A DNA stretch of 64,000 nucleotides from Bifidobacterium sp. ESL0745 (GCF_029433335.1 NZ_JAQTHX010000002.1:62001-126000); one strand, 5' to 3'; counted from the first letter of the stretch, positions 9,801 to 18,737 are shown. Notes: generated from the sequence alone by a model not told the origin. Numbers and translations: made by a program.

Positions 9801-10338
9801 GCTCTCCGGGCTCAACACCGAATGGACCGCCGCCAACCTCGATATCAGTGGAAAACCTTACGTCTGGATCTACGTCCAATACCAAAGCGGCCCTATTGAC
9901 GGCCCGCTTATGCTCACCAACCCTTCCGTCCAAGGCAGCGACAATTCGGTGAAGACCTGCGTCAAGCCATCGGGCACGTCAGCCAGCAACTACGTCTGCG
10001 GCACTGCAACCATGGACAACGCTTCGGCTTTCGACGGCACCACCGCCCACAGCTGGAGCCTCGACCTGCCCGAGAGCACCGCGTTCGACAACGCCAAGAA
10101 CTACGACACCAGCTCGCACCTTTATATCAACGACATCTGGCGGCAGCCCTCAGGAGGCACCGTCATCTCGCCCGAAGCGTACCTCGGTGTCGCCCCGCCC
10201 GCGACCATCCTGCCCTTCACCGGCGGCATTTTCCGGCGCATCGCCATGGCGCTCGCCGCGCTGATCGGCGCCGTCGCCGTTCTGTTGGCCACATTCGTCG
10301 CGTTCCGCCGGCGTATCCTGCGCAGGCAAAGCCTCTAA
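6895..10338 (+). CDS. LPFTGG-anchored BspA-type leucine-rich-repeat surface protein with InlB B-repeats
   Basis: 1147 residues. The start ATG at 6895 follows GGAAGGG. The N-terminus is unusual: about 68 polar/basic residues precede the hydrophobic export segment (about 69-88, RLVALRIIAVTICASMM), so the signal is long. Residues about 90-140 are Ser/Thr/Ala-rich. Residues about 270-500 contain at least six DUF285/BspA repeats of about 24 residues with the signature FxTxxVxxMxxMFxxCxxLTxLxLSNF. Two InlB B-repeat-like (Listeria-Bacteroides) modules follow, marked by FNANGGT...GWAT...TLYAVW-type strands (about 540-640 and 740-845). Ig-like sequence continues to about 1100. The C-terminus is LPFTGG (about 1105-1110), a hydrophobic helix and an Arg-rich tail: a canonical class A/C-type sorting signal, unlike the LATTG signals elsewhere in this window. 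Probable adhesin; ligand unknown. Confidence 0.9.
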   Translation: MKKPSLNRIQRTVFDIFSHKCREPFGKPSSVNGFRHPHAQKQENVHSVALSDHSSAPDKTKAGKRSRLVALRIIAVTICASMMSFNVFASADSLPDGTASDPTSANTSSASSQTAQTTAADSASGSNGTNQVGAQDETPSRHAQVGPQASCSPTTWVDWGTPYSGSTGVSGMDRSTVQWRITSDCVLHLSGGLSPNIPNSSTYVPWINEQDEITAIKVEGNLTLYKSNIALNPIFADIPNLTTVDTTGGQLHLAANATAGLFESDDALATINGITSWDTSKATGMASMFYACTGLRQLDLSGFNTANVVDMSDMFDGDTALTSIAFSGSFATGKVTSMYKMFNNCAALTSASLDLSNFDTHSVKSLNSMFAGCSDLTSLNLSNFNTSNVTDMSGMFQSCRDLTSVNLSSFVTTNVTTMNSMFNDCVSLTSWGQTNFSTPLVTDMGQMFAGCTNLTTLDISSFDTSQAGSSMSSMLPKGLRKLKLGASTKLDSNAFADVNSGINWEEMSSLDDSATHIGHIGNLSTLQTRAASGSPAGSYWDSTFMPSGVQLAINANGGTANFTPVSYDTTTAPATITVPQANMITANKSQNIFSGWDTCASGGTSGGCKSYQPNDTITVAKGDSYPTRTITLYAQWVRAPAPVIDPYSPAIHAPLTTSPTIDVTVSNTAGPAGGPAANALIGSTTTITTGQGPWSTETGPGTWSYTGRPIADLQPNMGAPYVINAVTTMTDPSTGNTVSTSTRKNGMLPYLKVTFNANGGTGAPADMSGYGDPGNNNLTGFTIPANVIPTKGPHDMFAGWATSATATQPDPAYNPGNHAPTYWDSSRGHDDSGKTLTLYAVWHEAKAPVITEVHRDPTSHHVIATGTSQPWNVIGGAPTLTGNSSRGLKITGASITSDNKLTVTGLATGVGANYESVVTVRVRACAANNSSTAPPQKTGWSNDNNNIPAGCSQIFGIPAYSVWSSFPFWLSGLNTEWTAANLDISGKPYVWIYVQYQSGPIDGPLMLTNPSVQGSDNSVKTCVKPSGTSASNYVCGTATMDNASAFDGTTAHSWSLDLPESTAFDNAKNYDTSSHLYINDIWRQPSGGTVISPEAYLGVAPPATILPFTGGIFRRIAMALAALIGAVAVLLATFVAFRRRILRRQSL

Positions 10339-10616
10339 ACCGAATTCAAAACTGGTTCAGATTAATGTGTATTACATTCTTCTTAAGGCATTTGTTATCG
10401 GCAGACAGACTATCGAGTTATAGGGGGTCACAAGCGAAGAGCAACTTGCGTATCGAATCCGCGCTGATATGTTTTCCGCGGATTGGGGCCCCGGTCGGCA
10501 GAGCTTCAGCGACAATCGCTGAGGTTCTGTTTTGTATATTTTGATCTATAACCCATAGCCCCACATTCCACCATTGCTTTTGGCAAACTAGCCTATTCAC
10601 AAGAAATCAGCAAACG

Positions 10617-12155
10617 CTAAGACTTAGCAACATGTTCAGAATGTCCTTTTACATAGCGATTCAGGAGGGCGTCGTAAATCGGCTCTGTGCCGGTCAAATC
10701 GGAGACCAATAAAGCGATGAAGCTGCAGGCGGCGACGGGAAGCATGTGCATTAAGGTACCGCTCATCTCTACAGTCAGCAAGATCGAAGTCATCGGCGCC
10801 TTGACGGAAGCGGTCAGCGCCGCAGCCATCGCACAGACGGCGAAAAGCGGAATGATTTTAGTCGAAACGAGCGGATTTCCATTGATTTCGATAGCATGAA
10901 GCGCGACCCCGAAAATGGAACCGGTTAATGTGCCGACCGCAAGAATCGGCATGAAAATGCCGCCAGGTACGCCGCTGCCGAAACTGGTCGACGTGAACAG
11001 CATCTTGACGAGCAACAGAATCAGCAGGAAAACGATACCATCGGTTGCACGTTCCGCGAAACCGATCAGGCTTTCGCCGCCGCCCAGAACCTGCGGAAGG
11101 AAGATGCCGACCGGCAACGCAATAGCCAGCGAAATCATCGGCCGGATTTGCCACGGCAGTTTGTTATATAGCGTCTGAAAACCAAGCAACAGTTTGTTCA
11201 TTGCCACGCCGACCAAACCGGCGACAAGCCCCAGCGGGATCATCCACCAATATTGAGGAAGACTCAGCTGCGATAATCTTGCGAAATCAAGCACCGGCTT
11301 CAGACCGAACCAATATTTCGAAACGAAATCGGCACTTATCGAAGCCGCGGCCGCAGAAAGCAGAATGGCCGGCGAAAAGTTGTGATGCACCTCTTCGAGC
11401 GCAAACATCATGCCGGAAAGCGGGGCGTTGAACGCGGACGAAAGCCCAGCGGCAGCGCCCGCGGTGATGAGAATGTTCGTTTCGGCGGTTTTGTTGCCAC
11501 CTGCACCTTCGCGGCCGTCAACACGATGAAGAGAAGAGCCAGCACCAGCTAACTGGCTATCAACGTTCGCGGTCTTGCCTGTATTCGTGCCCGCTTTTGC
11601 ATTCGAGACCCCTCTTGACTCGTCGTTCACATCCATCTCGGCTTTATCGATGCCCGTTTTCACACGGCCGGCACCATCTGCATCTTTTGAATCCGCGACG
11701 GTTTTACTTTTATGCCGGAATTTTCTCATCCCCTGCGCCACGCCCTGACTGGCAGCGGCACCGATCTGAATTGACGGACCTTCGCGACCCAGCGAGAGTC
11801 CGAACATTCCGCAGAGCAGACCGCCCGCAAACCTAACGAGCAGAACCACTCCAGCCCGCATTTTGAGACCCAGCCGCACTACGCCTTCGACCTGTGGAAT
11901 GCCACTGCCGGATGCCATCGGTTCCAGCTTGACCAACCAAGCAACGAAGAGACCGACCGCTACTGCTGCGAGCGCCCAAGGTGCGATAAGCCACGGATTG
12001 ACGCGGATTTGCGAGTACATCCAGCGCGCGAACTGCGTGCCCCATTCGATGCCCTGGCGATAGCAGGTGACCAGCACCCCGGCAATCAGGCCGCAGACCA
12101 CTGCGCGAGCCGCCACAATCCACTGGCTGCGCCGCGATATGCCTACCGTTGCCAT
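10617..12155 (-). CDS. clcA: ClC-family chloride channel/transporter
   Basis: 512 residues, integral membrane. Signature motifs are present: GSGIP (83-87), GREGP (123-127, Glu125 being the gating glutamate), FALEE-V (251-256) and GSGVPGGIF further on, the chloride-binding filters of ClC proteins. It probably acts as a Cl-/H+ antiporter or channel in acid tolerance or volume control. No C-terminal CBS domains. Oddity: between the GREGP helix and the ETNILITAGAAAGL helix lies a roughly 75-residue hydrophilic insert (about 148-223) rich in Lys/Asp/Asn/Gly/Ala that ClC proteins normally lack at this cytoplasmic loop. AAGGGG lies upstream of the ATG at 12155. It is downstream of purA on the same strand but separated by a hairpin, so probably transcribed alone. 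Confidence 0.92.
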   Translation of the reverse strand: MATVGISRRSQWIVAARAVVCGLIAGVLVTCYRQGIEWGTQFARWMYSQIRVNPWLIAPWALAAVAVGLFVAWLVKLEPMASGSGIPQVEGVVRLGLKMRAGVVLLVRFAGGLLCGMFGLSLGREGPSIQIGAAASQGVAQGMRKFRHKSKTVADSKDADGAGRVKTGIDKAEMDVNDESRGVSNAKAGTNTGKTANVDSQLAGAGSSLHRVDGREGAGGNKTAETNILITAGAAAGLSSAFNAPLSGMMFALEEVHHNFSPAILLSAAAASISADFVSKYWFGLKPVLDFARLSQLSLPQYWWMIPLGLVAGLVGVAMNKLLLGFQTLYNKLPWQIRPMISLAIALPVGIFLPQVLGGGESLIGFAERATDGIVFLLILLLVKMLFTSTSFGSGVPGGIFMPILAVGTLTGSIFGVALHAIEINGNPLVSTKIIPLFAVCAMAAALTASVKAPMTSILLTVEMSGTLMHMLPVAACSFIALLVSDLTGTEPIYDALLNRYVKGHSEHVAKS

Positions 12156-12180
12156 TTACCGATCAGCCCCTTCAAATAAT

Positions 12181-12226
12181 TTCGACCCGTCAACATCATC
12201 ATAAATTGATAATTGACAGGTCGGAA
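12181..12226 (-). terminator. Hairpin between purA and clcA
   Basis: Arms TTCGACCCGTCAA (12181-12193) and TTGACAGGTCGGAA (12213-12226) pair with one bulge or mismatch. It lies 25 bases past the purA stop and upstream of clcA; likely purA terminator. Confidence 0.5.
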
Positions 12227-12250
12227 TCATAATCGCTTGCTCAAATAGAA

Positions 12251-13552
12251 TCAGTCGACGAGCGAGCGTACCTCAATGATGTGGTCACGCTGCGGGCCGG
12301 TGCCGATGGCGGAGATACGGCAGTTGGAGATCTCCTCGAGGCGCTTGACATAGGCCTGAGTGTTGGCCGGCAAATCCTCAAACCTGTGCACCTTCGAGAT
12401 GTCTTCAGTCCAGCCGGGCATGGTCTCGTAAACCGGTTTGGCCTTGGCGAACGCGGCCTGGTCGATGGGCATATCCTCGTAACGGGTGTGCGTGCCGTCG
12501 CCGTTGTCGACGTCATAGGCGACGCAAATCGGAATCTCGTTCAAGCCGGTCAGGACGTCAAGCTTGGTGAGCACGATATCGGTTAACCCGTTGACCTGCG
12601 TGGCATAACGGGTCACAACGGCATCGAACCAGCCACAGCGACGCGGACGGCCGGTGGTCACGCCGTACTCATGGCCCTGTGCGCGCAGCCATTCGCCGGA
12701 ATCATCCAGCAGCTCGGTCGGGAACGGACCTTCGCCCACGCGGGTGACATAGGCCTTGGCCACGCCGATGACGCGATCGATCTTGGTGGGGCCAACGCCC
12801 GTACCGGTGCAGGCGCCGCCGGCGGTCGGATTGGAGGATGTCACAAACGGATAAGTACCATGGTCAACATCGAGCATAGTGGCCTGACCACCTTCGAAAA
12901 GCACGGTCTTGCCTTCGTCGAGCGCATTATTCAAAAGTAATGAAGTATTGGCAACGTACGGCTTCAGGCGTTCGCCGAGCTTCAGCAACTCGTCGGTGGT
13001 CTCGTCGACGTCGATAGGACGGCGGTTGTAGAGCTTGACGAGCATCTGGTTCTTCTGGTGCAGGCTTGCCTCGACCTTGTCGCGCAGGCGCTCGGCGTCG
13101 AAGAGATCATGCACGCGGATGCCGACGCGGTTGATCTTGTCGGCGTAGGCAGGGCCGATGCCGCGACCGGTGGTGCCGATCTTGTGCTTGCCGAGGAAGC
13201 GCTCGGTCACCTTGTCGATGACGCGATGATAGGAAGCGATGATTTGTGCGGATTCGCTGACTTTCAGATGGGAGCAATCGACGCCACGCTTCTGAAGCCC
13301 GTCAATTTCCTCGAAAAGCACCTCAGGATCGACCACCACGCCATTGCCGATGACAGGCGTGACGTGAGGGTTGACCACACCGCTCGGGAGCAGGTGCAAT
13401 GCGTATGTTTCATCACCGACCACCACCGTGTGGCCAGCGTTGTTGCCACCGTTGAAACGCACGACATAATCGACCTTCGTGCCGATGAGGTCCGTGGCCT
13501 TACCCTTGCCTTCGTCTCCCCATTGGGTACCAATCAGAACAATTCCAGGCAT
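12251..13552 (-). CDS. purA: Adenylosuccinate synthetase
   Basis: 433 residues, full family length. It condenses IMP and aspartate using GTP to adenylosuccinate, the first committed step to AMP; cytosolic homodimer. The N-terminal GTP-binding signature [14 protein letters not shown] (about 8-21) is intact, with catalytic Asp (in GDEGKGK) and the conserved NAGHT (about 38-42) carrying the active-site His. [10 protein letters not shown] (about 128) and RPRRCGWFD (about 305) IMP-binding segments are also present. A GGGAGG ribosome site precedes the ATG. It lies 224 bases downstream of the ribokinase gene on the same strand, with a hairpin between, so it is likely an independent unit. No oddities. 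Confidence 0.97.
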   Translation of the reverse strand: MPGIVLIGTQWGDEGKGKATDLIGTKVDYVVRFNGGNNAGHTVVVGDETYALHLLPSGVVNPHVTPVIGNGVVVDPEVLFEEIDGLQKRGVDCSHLKVSESAQIIASYHRVIDKVTERFLGKHKIGTTGRGIGPAYADKINRVGIRVHDLFDAERLRDKVEASLHQKNQMLVKLYNRRPIDVDETTDELLKLGERLKPYVANTSLLLNNALDEGKTVLFEGGQATMLDVDHGTYPFVTSSNPTAGGACTGTGVGPTKIDRVIGVAKAYVTRVGEGPFPTELLDDSGEWLRAQGHEYGVTTGRPRRCGWFDAVVTRYATQVNGLTDIVLTKLDVLTGLNEIPICVAYDVDNGDGTHTRYEDMPIDQAAFAKAKPVYETMPGWTEDISKVHRFEDLPANTQAYVKRLEEISNCRISAIGTGPQRDHIIEVRSLVD

Positions 13553-13699
13553 ACTAACCTCCCGAGATACGCGTTATTCCGCCGTTATCAGCCTACCGTC
13601 ATGCCTATACCAGCGTTTTGTCGGTATCTATATTCCCCATCAGATACTTCTGTATTGTTGTGTCGCGAATCAACGAGGCATAAAATCAGACGGTTCCGC

Positions 13700-13749
13700 C
13701 CCCTCGCCAAGCCTTCGCCTGGATTCGGCGGATTCGACATGGCAAGGGG
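13700..13749 (-). terminator. Hairpin downstream of ribokinase gene
   Basis: CCCCTCGCCA (13700-13709) pairs with TGGCAAGGGG (13740-13749), one wobble pair. It is placed between the rbsK stop (13777) and purA start (13552). Confidence 0.45.
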
Positions 13750-13776
13750 AAACGTTCACCGATCGTGATTAACCGG

Positions 13777-14682
13777 TTACTTCATTTCTGCGAGCGTCGG
13801 GAACGCAGCGTGGTTACCGACACGGCTGACCTTCACGGCGGCCGCGCGATTGGCGAAGTTGACTGCCGCAAGGAAATCGTGATGCTGCGAATAATGAACG
13901 GCTAAGGCACCGGCGAATACGTCTCCGGCACACACACTGTCAACCGCGTTGACCTTCACTGCATCGATCTCATATATTTGTCCGTCATGATAAACGACGC
14001 TGCCGTTGCCTCCCATCTTGACGATGGCGGTCTTCGGGCCAAGCTCGACAATCGCCTTCGCGGCTTTGATGGCATCGACGCGATTGTTGACCTTAATTCC
14101 GGTGATTTTCTCGGTTTCCTGCTGGTTAGGCGTCACGCAATCCGCATATTGCATCGCTTCCGGGAAGTAGTTGTCGGCCGGCGCGGGATCGAGAATGATA
14201 TACATCCCCTTTCTTCTGCCTTCCTTGAGCGCAGCCATCACCGACTCCTTGCAGGTCTCCAGCTGCAAATCAAGAACCGGGGCATCGATCTGGCTCATCG
14301 CGGTTTTGATGTCCTCCTCGGTGGTGGCATTGTCTGCGCCCATCGTGCCAAGCATGGTGTTCTCCGAGCTGTCATCGATCTCAACGATGAATGTTCCGGT
14401 CCCCAGTTCTTTGGTCTGCTTGACGAATTTGGTATCGACATTCCATGAAGCCAGATCGTCAAGGATCTGCTTGCCGGCACCGTCGTCGCCCACACTGCCG
14501 AGCATCGCCACTTTGCCACCGAGCTTAGCCGCGGAAACAGCCTGGTTTGCGCCTTTGCCTCCGGGGATCATCGTGATGCTCTTGGCGGTCGCGGTGTCGC
14601 CGTGCTTGGGATACGTTTTGGTAAAAGCCTTGATATCAAGGTGCATGCTGCCAAGAACCACTACATCGTATTTCATGTTCAT
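13777..14682 (-). CDS. rbsK: Ribokinase (PfkB family sugar kinase)
   Basis: 301 residues. Ribokinase-like fold: N-terminal VVLGSMHLDI (about 7-16), the first PfkB signature around GGKGANQAVSAAKLGG (about 41-56, substrate-binding) and the second, VNAVDSVCAGDVFAGAL (about 240-256), where the catalytic base Asp and anion-hole GAGD-type residues normally reside. Note CAGD instead of the usual TGAGD: the first Gly of the anion hole is Cys-Ala here, still compatible with the family. It phosphorylates ribose or a related pentose/ketose with ATP. AGAAGGAA precedes the ATG. A palindromic operator (14726-14737) lies 44 bases upstream and matches the one before the GatC-like permease, tying this gene to the LacI regulon upstream. 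Confidence 0.9.
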   Translation of the reverse strand: MNMKYDVVVLGSMHLDIKAFTKTYPKHGDTATAKSITMIPGGKGANQAVSAAKLGGKVAMLGSVGDDGAGKQILDDLASWNVDTKFVKQTKELGTGTFIVEIDDSSENTMLGTMGADNATTEEDIKTAMSQIDAPVLDLQLETCKESVMAALKEGRRKGMYIILDPAPADNYFPEAMQYADCVTPNQQETEKITGIKVNNRVDAIKAAKAIVELGPKTAIVKMGGNGSVVYHDGQIYEIDAVKVNAVDSVCAGDVFAGALAVHYSQHHDFLAAVNFANRAAAVKVSRVGNHAAFPTLAEMK

Positions 14683-14725
14683 TGCTGTATTCCTTCTTGC
14701 GCTTCATCACCTGCACGATTATGCA

Positions 14726-14737
14726 GTAACCGGTTAC
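14726..14737. promoter_or_regulatory. Predicted LacI-family operator upstream of rbsK
   Basis: GTAACCGGTTAC, a perfect 12-bp palindrome with the central CG expected for LacI-type operators. The same core occurs before the permease gene (18689-18700). A third, weaker copy (TTAACCGGTTAC, 13769-13780) overlaps the rbsK stop codon. Confidence 0.75.
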
Positions 14738-15113
14738 GCAGCCTTTATTCGAACGTTGAACGCCAAAAAAGGTATAGCTTTCGCCGAGGTATATGTTTTT
14801 TGTTAGAAAAACAGGTACCTGTGATGAAATTTGTTGTGTTTTTATTTGATTATTCAGTTATAAAACTGATGATTATTAAATGTTCAGAAACTGGGCCTGA
14901 GGCCATTAAGACGACGGGGATGCATTCTTGTAAACGCATGCACAAATCGACTGAACTCACACTTATCCAATCTTGAGTACGCGCTTACTCAATATCGGAA
15001 AGAAGGGTCAATCAACATTCGCCACAAGGATTGGAATCTCCTGTTTCTGCGGCTTAGCAAACCGACAAAGACGATCAATCGCTGCGAATTAGCCAGTTTT
15101 CAAAGACGACCTG
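14738..15113. other. Intergenic between rbsK and epimerase gene
   Basis: No gene seen. It holds the rbsK promoter side and the 3' end of the epimerase operon. No clear terminator or further operator identified. Confidence 0.4.
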
Positions 15114-15794
15114 TCAGCAGGAACCTGCCATGGCTTTACCGAACAGCGCACGGGTGGCCTTCACATTGTCGGCCAGCGTGGAACCTTTGCGGAAGATTGC
15201 GCTGGTTCCGCCGATGAACCTTGTGGCTCCGCGACGCACACATTCCGGAATCGTCTCGGCACCGATATTGCCATCCACTTCAATGGGAATATCAAGCCCC
15301 TGCTTGGCGATTCGGCCAGCCAGATCGCTGATTTTGTCATACATGGGATCAATGAACTTCTGTCCTGCAAACCCTGGATTAACCGTCATGATGATGACGT
15401 AATCGGTGACATCATAAACGTAATCCAGCGCTTCAAGCGGTGTCGCCGGGCTGATCGCCACACCGGCCTCCATACCGGCCTGGCGTATCGCGGTAAGCGC
15501 GCCTTGCAGGTTGTTCGTGGATTCCGCATGTACGGCGACCCTATCGGCGCCGGCATCGGCGAACATGGAAATATAGCGCTCGGGCTTCTCGACCATCAGA
15601 TGCATATCCAACGGCTTCGTTGTCATGCCACGTACACTCTTGACCAGATCAGGACCGAGGGTAAAGTTCGGAACGAACGAGCCGTCCATGATGTCGATGT
15701 GGTAGAAATCAACTCCTGCGGCATCAAGTTGCTTGACATCGCGTTCCAAATTACCCAGATCCGCGCACATCAATGAGGGACCTATCTCACACAT
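15114..15794 (-). CDS. rpe: Ribulose-phosphate 3-epimerase family protein
   Basis: 226 residues, full length for the family. TIM-barrel metalloenzyme: GPSLMCADLGNLERDV at the N-terminus (metal/substrate loop), FYHIDIMDGSFVPNFTLGP (about 31-49, metal-binding His and catalytic Asp), HLMVEKPERYI, MTVNPGFAGQKFI (about 137-149) and VDGNIG (about 173-178, second catalytic Asp), all intact. It epimerises D-ribulose-5-P and D-xylulose-5-P, or, given the locus, possibly allulose-6-P (AlsE-type). AAAGGAG precedes the ATG. The gene starts 13 bases after the LacI gene's stop, so it is almost certainly cotranscribed with it. Being encoded in an inducible sugar locus, it may be a catabolic paralogue rather than the housekeeping Rpe. 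Confidence 0.9.
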   Translation of the reverse strand: MCEIGPSLMCADLGNLERDVKQLDAAGVDFYHIDIMDGSFVPNFTLGPDLVKSVRGMTTKPLDMHLMVEKPERYISMFADAGADRVAVHAESTNNLQGALTAIRQAGMEAGVAISPATPLEALDYVYDVTDYVIIMTVNPGFAGQKFIDPMYDKISDLAGRIAKQGLDIPIEVDGNIGAETIPECVRRGATRFIGGTSAIFRKGSTLADNVKATRALFGKAMAGSC

Positions 15795-15807
15795 TTATAA
15801 CACTCCT

Positions 15808-16809
15808 TTATGCGCTCCTTGTCTGAGAAGTGTCACGTATGACAAGGTGCGGCTCAATCACGGTTTTTTGAGGTTTGTTTCCGGCTTTGACGCTTTTTTC
15901 GAACATGTCCAGAACCATGTCCCCGATGTTTTCGGGAAGCTGGTTGACCGTGCTCAGACGCGGAACCGAATACTTGCTCATTTCGATGTTGTCGTAACCG
16001 ATTACTCGTATATCTTCAGGAACCCGTAGGCCTGCATCGGCGATGGCTCTCAGCGCCCCCAACGCGGTGGCATCGTCGGAACACACAATCCCGTCGACGT
16101 CTCTGCGGACTTTCAGCAAATCCGCAACCACTTGGTAACCGCTGGAAACGGAGAAGTCGGTATACAGCTTGACTGCATGCATAGCGTCGCACTCATTGAT
16201 GGCCTTCAAATAGCCTTCATAACGGTCCTCCGAGCTTTTTTCTCCTTCAGGCCCGGAAATGAAAGCCAGTTTTGAACTGCGACCTTCCTGAATCAAATAC
16301 TTTGTGGCTTGATAGGAACCGCTTACATTGTTGACCGCCATCGCCGCATAGGGATGAGAAAAACATGCCCTATCTATCGTCAACGGCGCAATTCCATTGC
16401 TGCTCAAAACCTCAAGATCATCTTCATCGACGTAAAGCGAATTGATAATCGCTCCCCGAACTCGAATATTGCACATGAATTTCAGGTAATATTCGACTTT
16501 GTCTCGATCGTCTTCGCTGTTGCACAGATACACACGGTATCCCCGCGCATCTGCTGCCTGCTGAATATCGCTTACCAGCTCCGCAAAAAAGGGATTAGTC
16601 AAATTGGGAACAAGTACGGCGATAAGATCCGAAGCCTTTTGCGACAATGTTTTTGCAACAAAATCCGGTTCGTAGCCAAGTCTATTGATTACGGCATTGA
16701 CCTTTTTTATGGTCTTCTCACTTGCTCCCCCCTTCTGATTGATGATGCGCGATACGGTTGCGGTGGACACTCCGCTCATTTGCGCGATGTCTTTAATCGT
16801 TGCCATCAT
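15808..16809 (-). CDS. LacI-family transcriptional regulator of the sugar locus
   Basis: 333 residues. N-terminal LacI HTH: TIKDIAQMSGVSTATVSRII (about 4-23), followed by hinge NRLGYEPDFVAKTLSQK, then a periplasmic-binding-protein-like effector domain starting DLIAVLVPNLTNPFFAELV and ending with TVNQLPENIGDMVLDMF. Expected to repress the permease/epimerase operon and rbsK, with release by a sugar or sugar phosphate. It sits between permease and epimerase genes on one strand. The two perfect GTAACCGGTTAC palindromes upstream of gatC and rbsK are its likely operators (inference from shared palindrome and operon position). The first two codons are both ATG; AGAAGG lies just upstream. Confidence 0.93.
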   Translation of the reverse strand: MMATIKDIAQMSGVSTATVSRIINQKGGASEKTIKKVNAVINRLGYEPDFVAKTLSQKASDLIAVLVPNLTNPFFAELVSDIQQAADARGYRVYLCNSEDDRDKVEYYLKFMCNIRVRGAIINSLYVDEDDLEVLSSNGIAPLTIDRACFSHPYAAMAVNNVSGSYQATKYLIQEGRSSKLAFISGPEGEKSSEDRYEGYLKAINECDAMHAVKLYTDFSVSSGYQVVADLLKVRRDVDGIVCSDDATALGALRAIADAGLRVPEDIRVIGYDNIEMSKYSVPRLSTVNQLPENIGDMVLDMFEKSVKAGNKPQKTVIEPHLVIRDTSQTRSA

Positions 16810-16889
16810 TGCCTTCTAGTCAGGTATCGGATAGGGTTAGGTATCTTTTACACTAAACCGGAGTCATGATTTGGCAAGCATCCAACGAG

Positions 16890-16937
16890 GGAATACGACC
16901 AAAATTCAAGGTTTTTTCAAGGTTCCGGTCGTATTCC
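16890..16937 (-). terminator. Hairpin between permease and lacI genes
   Basis: GGAATACGACC (16890-16900) and GGTCGTATTCC (16927-16937) are perfect 11-bp complements. Inside lies a repeated CAAGGTT. It may attenuate transcription from the permease gene into lacI. Confidence 0.5.
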
Positions 16938-16947
16938 AAGTTTTAGG

Positions 16948-18624
16948 TCATGCGACGGCGGCAGGCTTCCGCACAATGAACGAACGTAAACGGTTTCGTA
17001 AAGAACCCGATATTCGTTCATTCATCGGTTTCAACAAGGCTGACATTTTCGACGTTCCTGGCACATTGGCGGCCAAGCTTCCTTGGCTTTCCTGCGATGC
17101 TTCGTCCTTTTGAACAGCGGCTGCGGACTCGGAGGACTCTGCGGCTTCAGCGGCATCCGTGTCATCATCTTCAACGGCCTTTGACGCCATGGCAGGAGTC
17201 ACTGCAACCGTTGGGGTGCTGTTCTCGCCGCGCAGCTTGGCTTCCTTGCGGAGTGTGTGCACATACCATGCAAACAGAGCGACATAGGCGACCAGCGCGA
17301 GCACCGAGCAAAGAATCAACTTCCAATCAAGCGTCTTCGCCGCGTTGCCGAAGAGCAACGCAAGCATCTTCTCGATAGGGTCGGAGTCTACGGCGCTGAA
17401 CATCTCGTTCTTGCCGAGTCCGGCCGGGAAGACGCCCATGGCCTTAGAGGTCTGCGTGAGGAACGGCGCGATCAGCGTCGCGGCCCACAGGAAAAGCGGG
17501 ATCATGATGGTGCCGATGATGGTCATGCGCACGACCTTGCCGCGGGTGCCGATAAGCAGCGCCGGGGCGAGGACGGTCAGAATGATGCCGCCCAACGGAA
17601 GCACGTTGTTGCCCGGAAGCACCATGGCGATGATCAGCAGAATCGGCGCCAGGATGTTCGCGACAGCCCAGATTTCAGCACGCGAGGCGAGAATCGGCCA
17701 ATCGATGGCGACGTAAAGTTTGCGGCCGTGCATCCTGCGCTCCATGAATGAGGTGATGCCTTCCGAAAGCGGCTCGATGGCCGGGGCGAACCAGTCGCCC
17801 ACAATACCGAAGAGCTCCAGGGCCACGCCTGCGGTGAACGCCAACGTGAAGATGTGTGGGGCGTCCTGACGGCCGAGCAGGCCGACGAACACGCCGAGAT
17901 ACGCACCGATGGCACCCTTGCTGCCAAGGAAACCGATTTTCTTGTTAAGCGTTTCCGCATCGAAATCGAACTTGTCGATGAAGGGAAAGATCTTGCTGAT
18001 CAGCCTGTCAAGCAGTACCACAATAGGCGTGACCAACAGCTCTGGGTGTGCGGTCGTGGTGATGTTCGTCTCGTCATAACCGAGCAGATCGTTGATGGTC
18101 GGCTTCATCGCATCCGCGTTGAAGAGCATCAGCGCATAGATGAAGACCACGAAAATCGACATCAGGAAGAAATTGCCGCCTGAACTCCAGTTGATGAGCA
18201 GGCCAAGAATCGAGACGTTCCAGATGTTGAACAGATCGACATTCAGCGTGTTGGTGGCTTTGAACGCCAGCATCACCAGGTTGGTGATGATGCAGATGAA
18301 CGCAAAATACAGCGTATAGAGCGAACTCCACGTAATCACCGCAATGGGCGCCCAGCCCAAATCGCTGATCGACAGATGCAGACCGGTGAAGGAGACAAAT
18401 GCCTTCAACGCCGGGCCGAATGCCGTGGTCAACAGCGAAATCACCGCACTCATGCCCGTAAGGGCCATTGCCATACGCAGGCCACCTTCAAATGCCCTGC
18501 TTAATTTGACGCCAAATGCCAGCGACAGCAAAGTGATGATGATGAACATCATCGCCGCGCCACCTAGGCTGATGAACCAATTGAACCCTTGGTCCAATGC
18601 GCCCACGACTTTGGAGAAATCCAT
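16948..18624 (-). CDS. GatC-like PTS EIIC-type permease without partner EIIA/EIIB
   Basis: 558 residues, about 10-12 hydrophobic segments. The first 430 residues match the galactitol-family EIIC fold (GatC): FNWFISLGGAAMMF at the N-terminus, GWAPIAVITWSSLYTLYF, NWSSGGNFFLMS, GRQDAPHIFTLAF and AVANILAPILLIIAMVLPG. After the last helix an approximately 90-residue hydrophilic, Glu/Ala/Ser-rich tail follows (about 465-558), absent from typical GatC. No EIIA or EIIB gene lies in the locus, and the neighbours are a ribokinase and an epimerase. So the protein may work as a non-phosphorylating sugar carrier, with phosphorylation by the kinase. Strong AGGAGG before the ATG. The promoter overlaps a 16-bp LacI operator. 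Confidence 0.85.
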   Translation of the reverse strand: MDFSKVVGALDQGFNWFISLGGAAMMFIIITLLSLAFGVKLSRAFEGGLRMAMALTGMSAVISLLTTAFGPALKAFVSFTGLHLSISDLGWAPIAVITWSSLYTLYFAFICIITNLVMLAFKATNTLNVDLFNIWNVSILGLLINWSSGGNFFLMSIFVVFIYALMLFNADAMKPTINDLLGYDETNITTTAHPELLVTPIVVLLDRLISKIFPFIDKFDFDAETLNKKIGFLGSKGAIGAYLGVFVGLLGRQDAPHIFTLAFTAGVALELFGIVGDWFAPAIEPLSEGITSFMERRMHGRKLYVAIDWPILASRAEIWAVANILAPILLIIAMVLPGNNVLPLGGIILTVLAPALLIGTRGKVVRMTIIGTIMIPLFLWAATLIAPFLTQTSKAMGVFPAGLGKNEMFSAVDSDPIEKMLALLFGNAAKTLDWKLILCSVLALVAYVALFAWYVHTLRKEAKLRGENSTPTVAVTPAMASKAVEDDDTDAAEAAESSESAAAVQKDEASQESQGSLAANVPGTSKMSALLKPMNERISGSLRNRLRSFIVRKPAAVA

Positions 18625-18686
18625 TGGTACCTACCTCCTCGTAGAGCTTCGTTACCTTTTCGTTGGTTTTCCGCCGGTTTTTCTTG

Positions 18687-18737
18687 ACGTAACCGGTTAC
18701 GTAAATAACACTATATGTCACTTTCGAAAAAATGCAA
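18687..18737 (-). promoter_or_regulatory. Promoter and LacI operator of the permease operon
   Basis: Reading the minus strand: -35 TTGCAT (18737-18732), 16-base spacer, -10 TATAGT (18715-18710), then, just downstream, the 16-bp perfect palindrome ACGTAACCGGTTACGT (18702-18687). An operator right after the -10 fits simple repression. The promoter elements are predictions by eye; the palindrome is direct. Confidence 0.7.
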
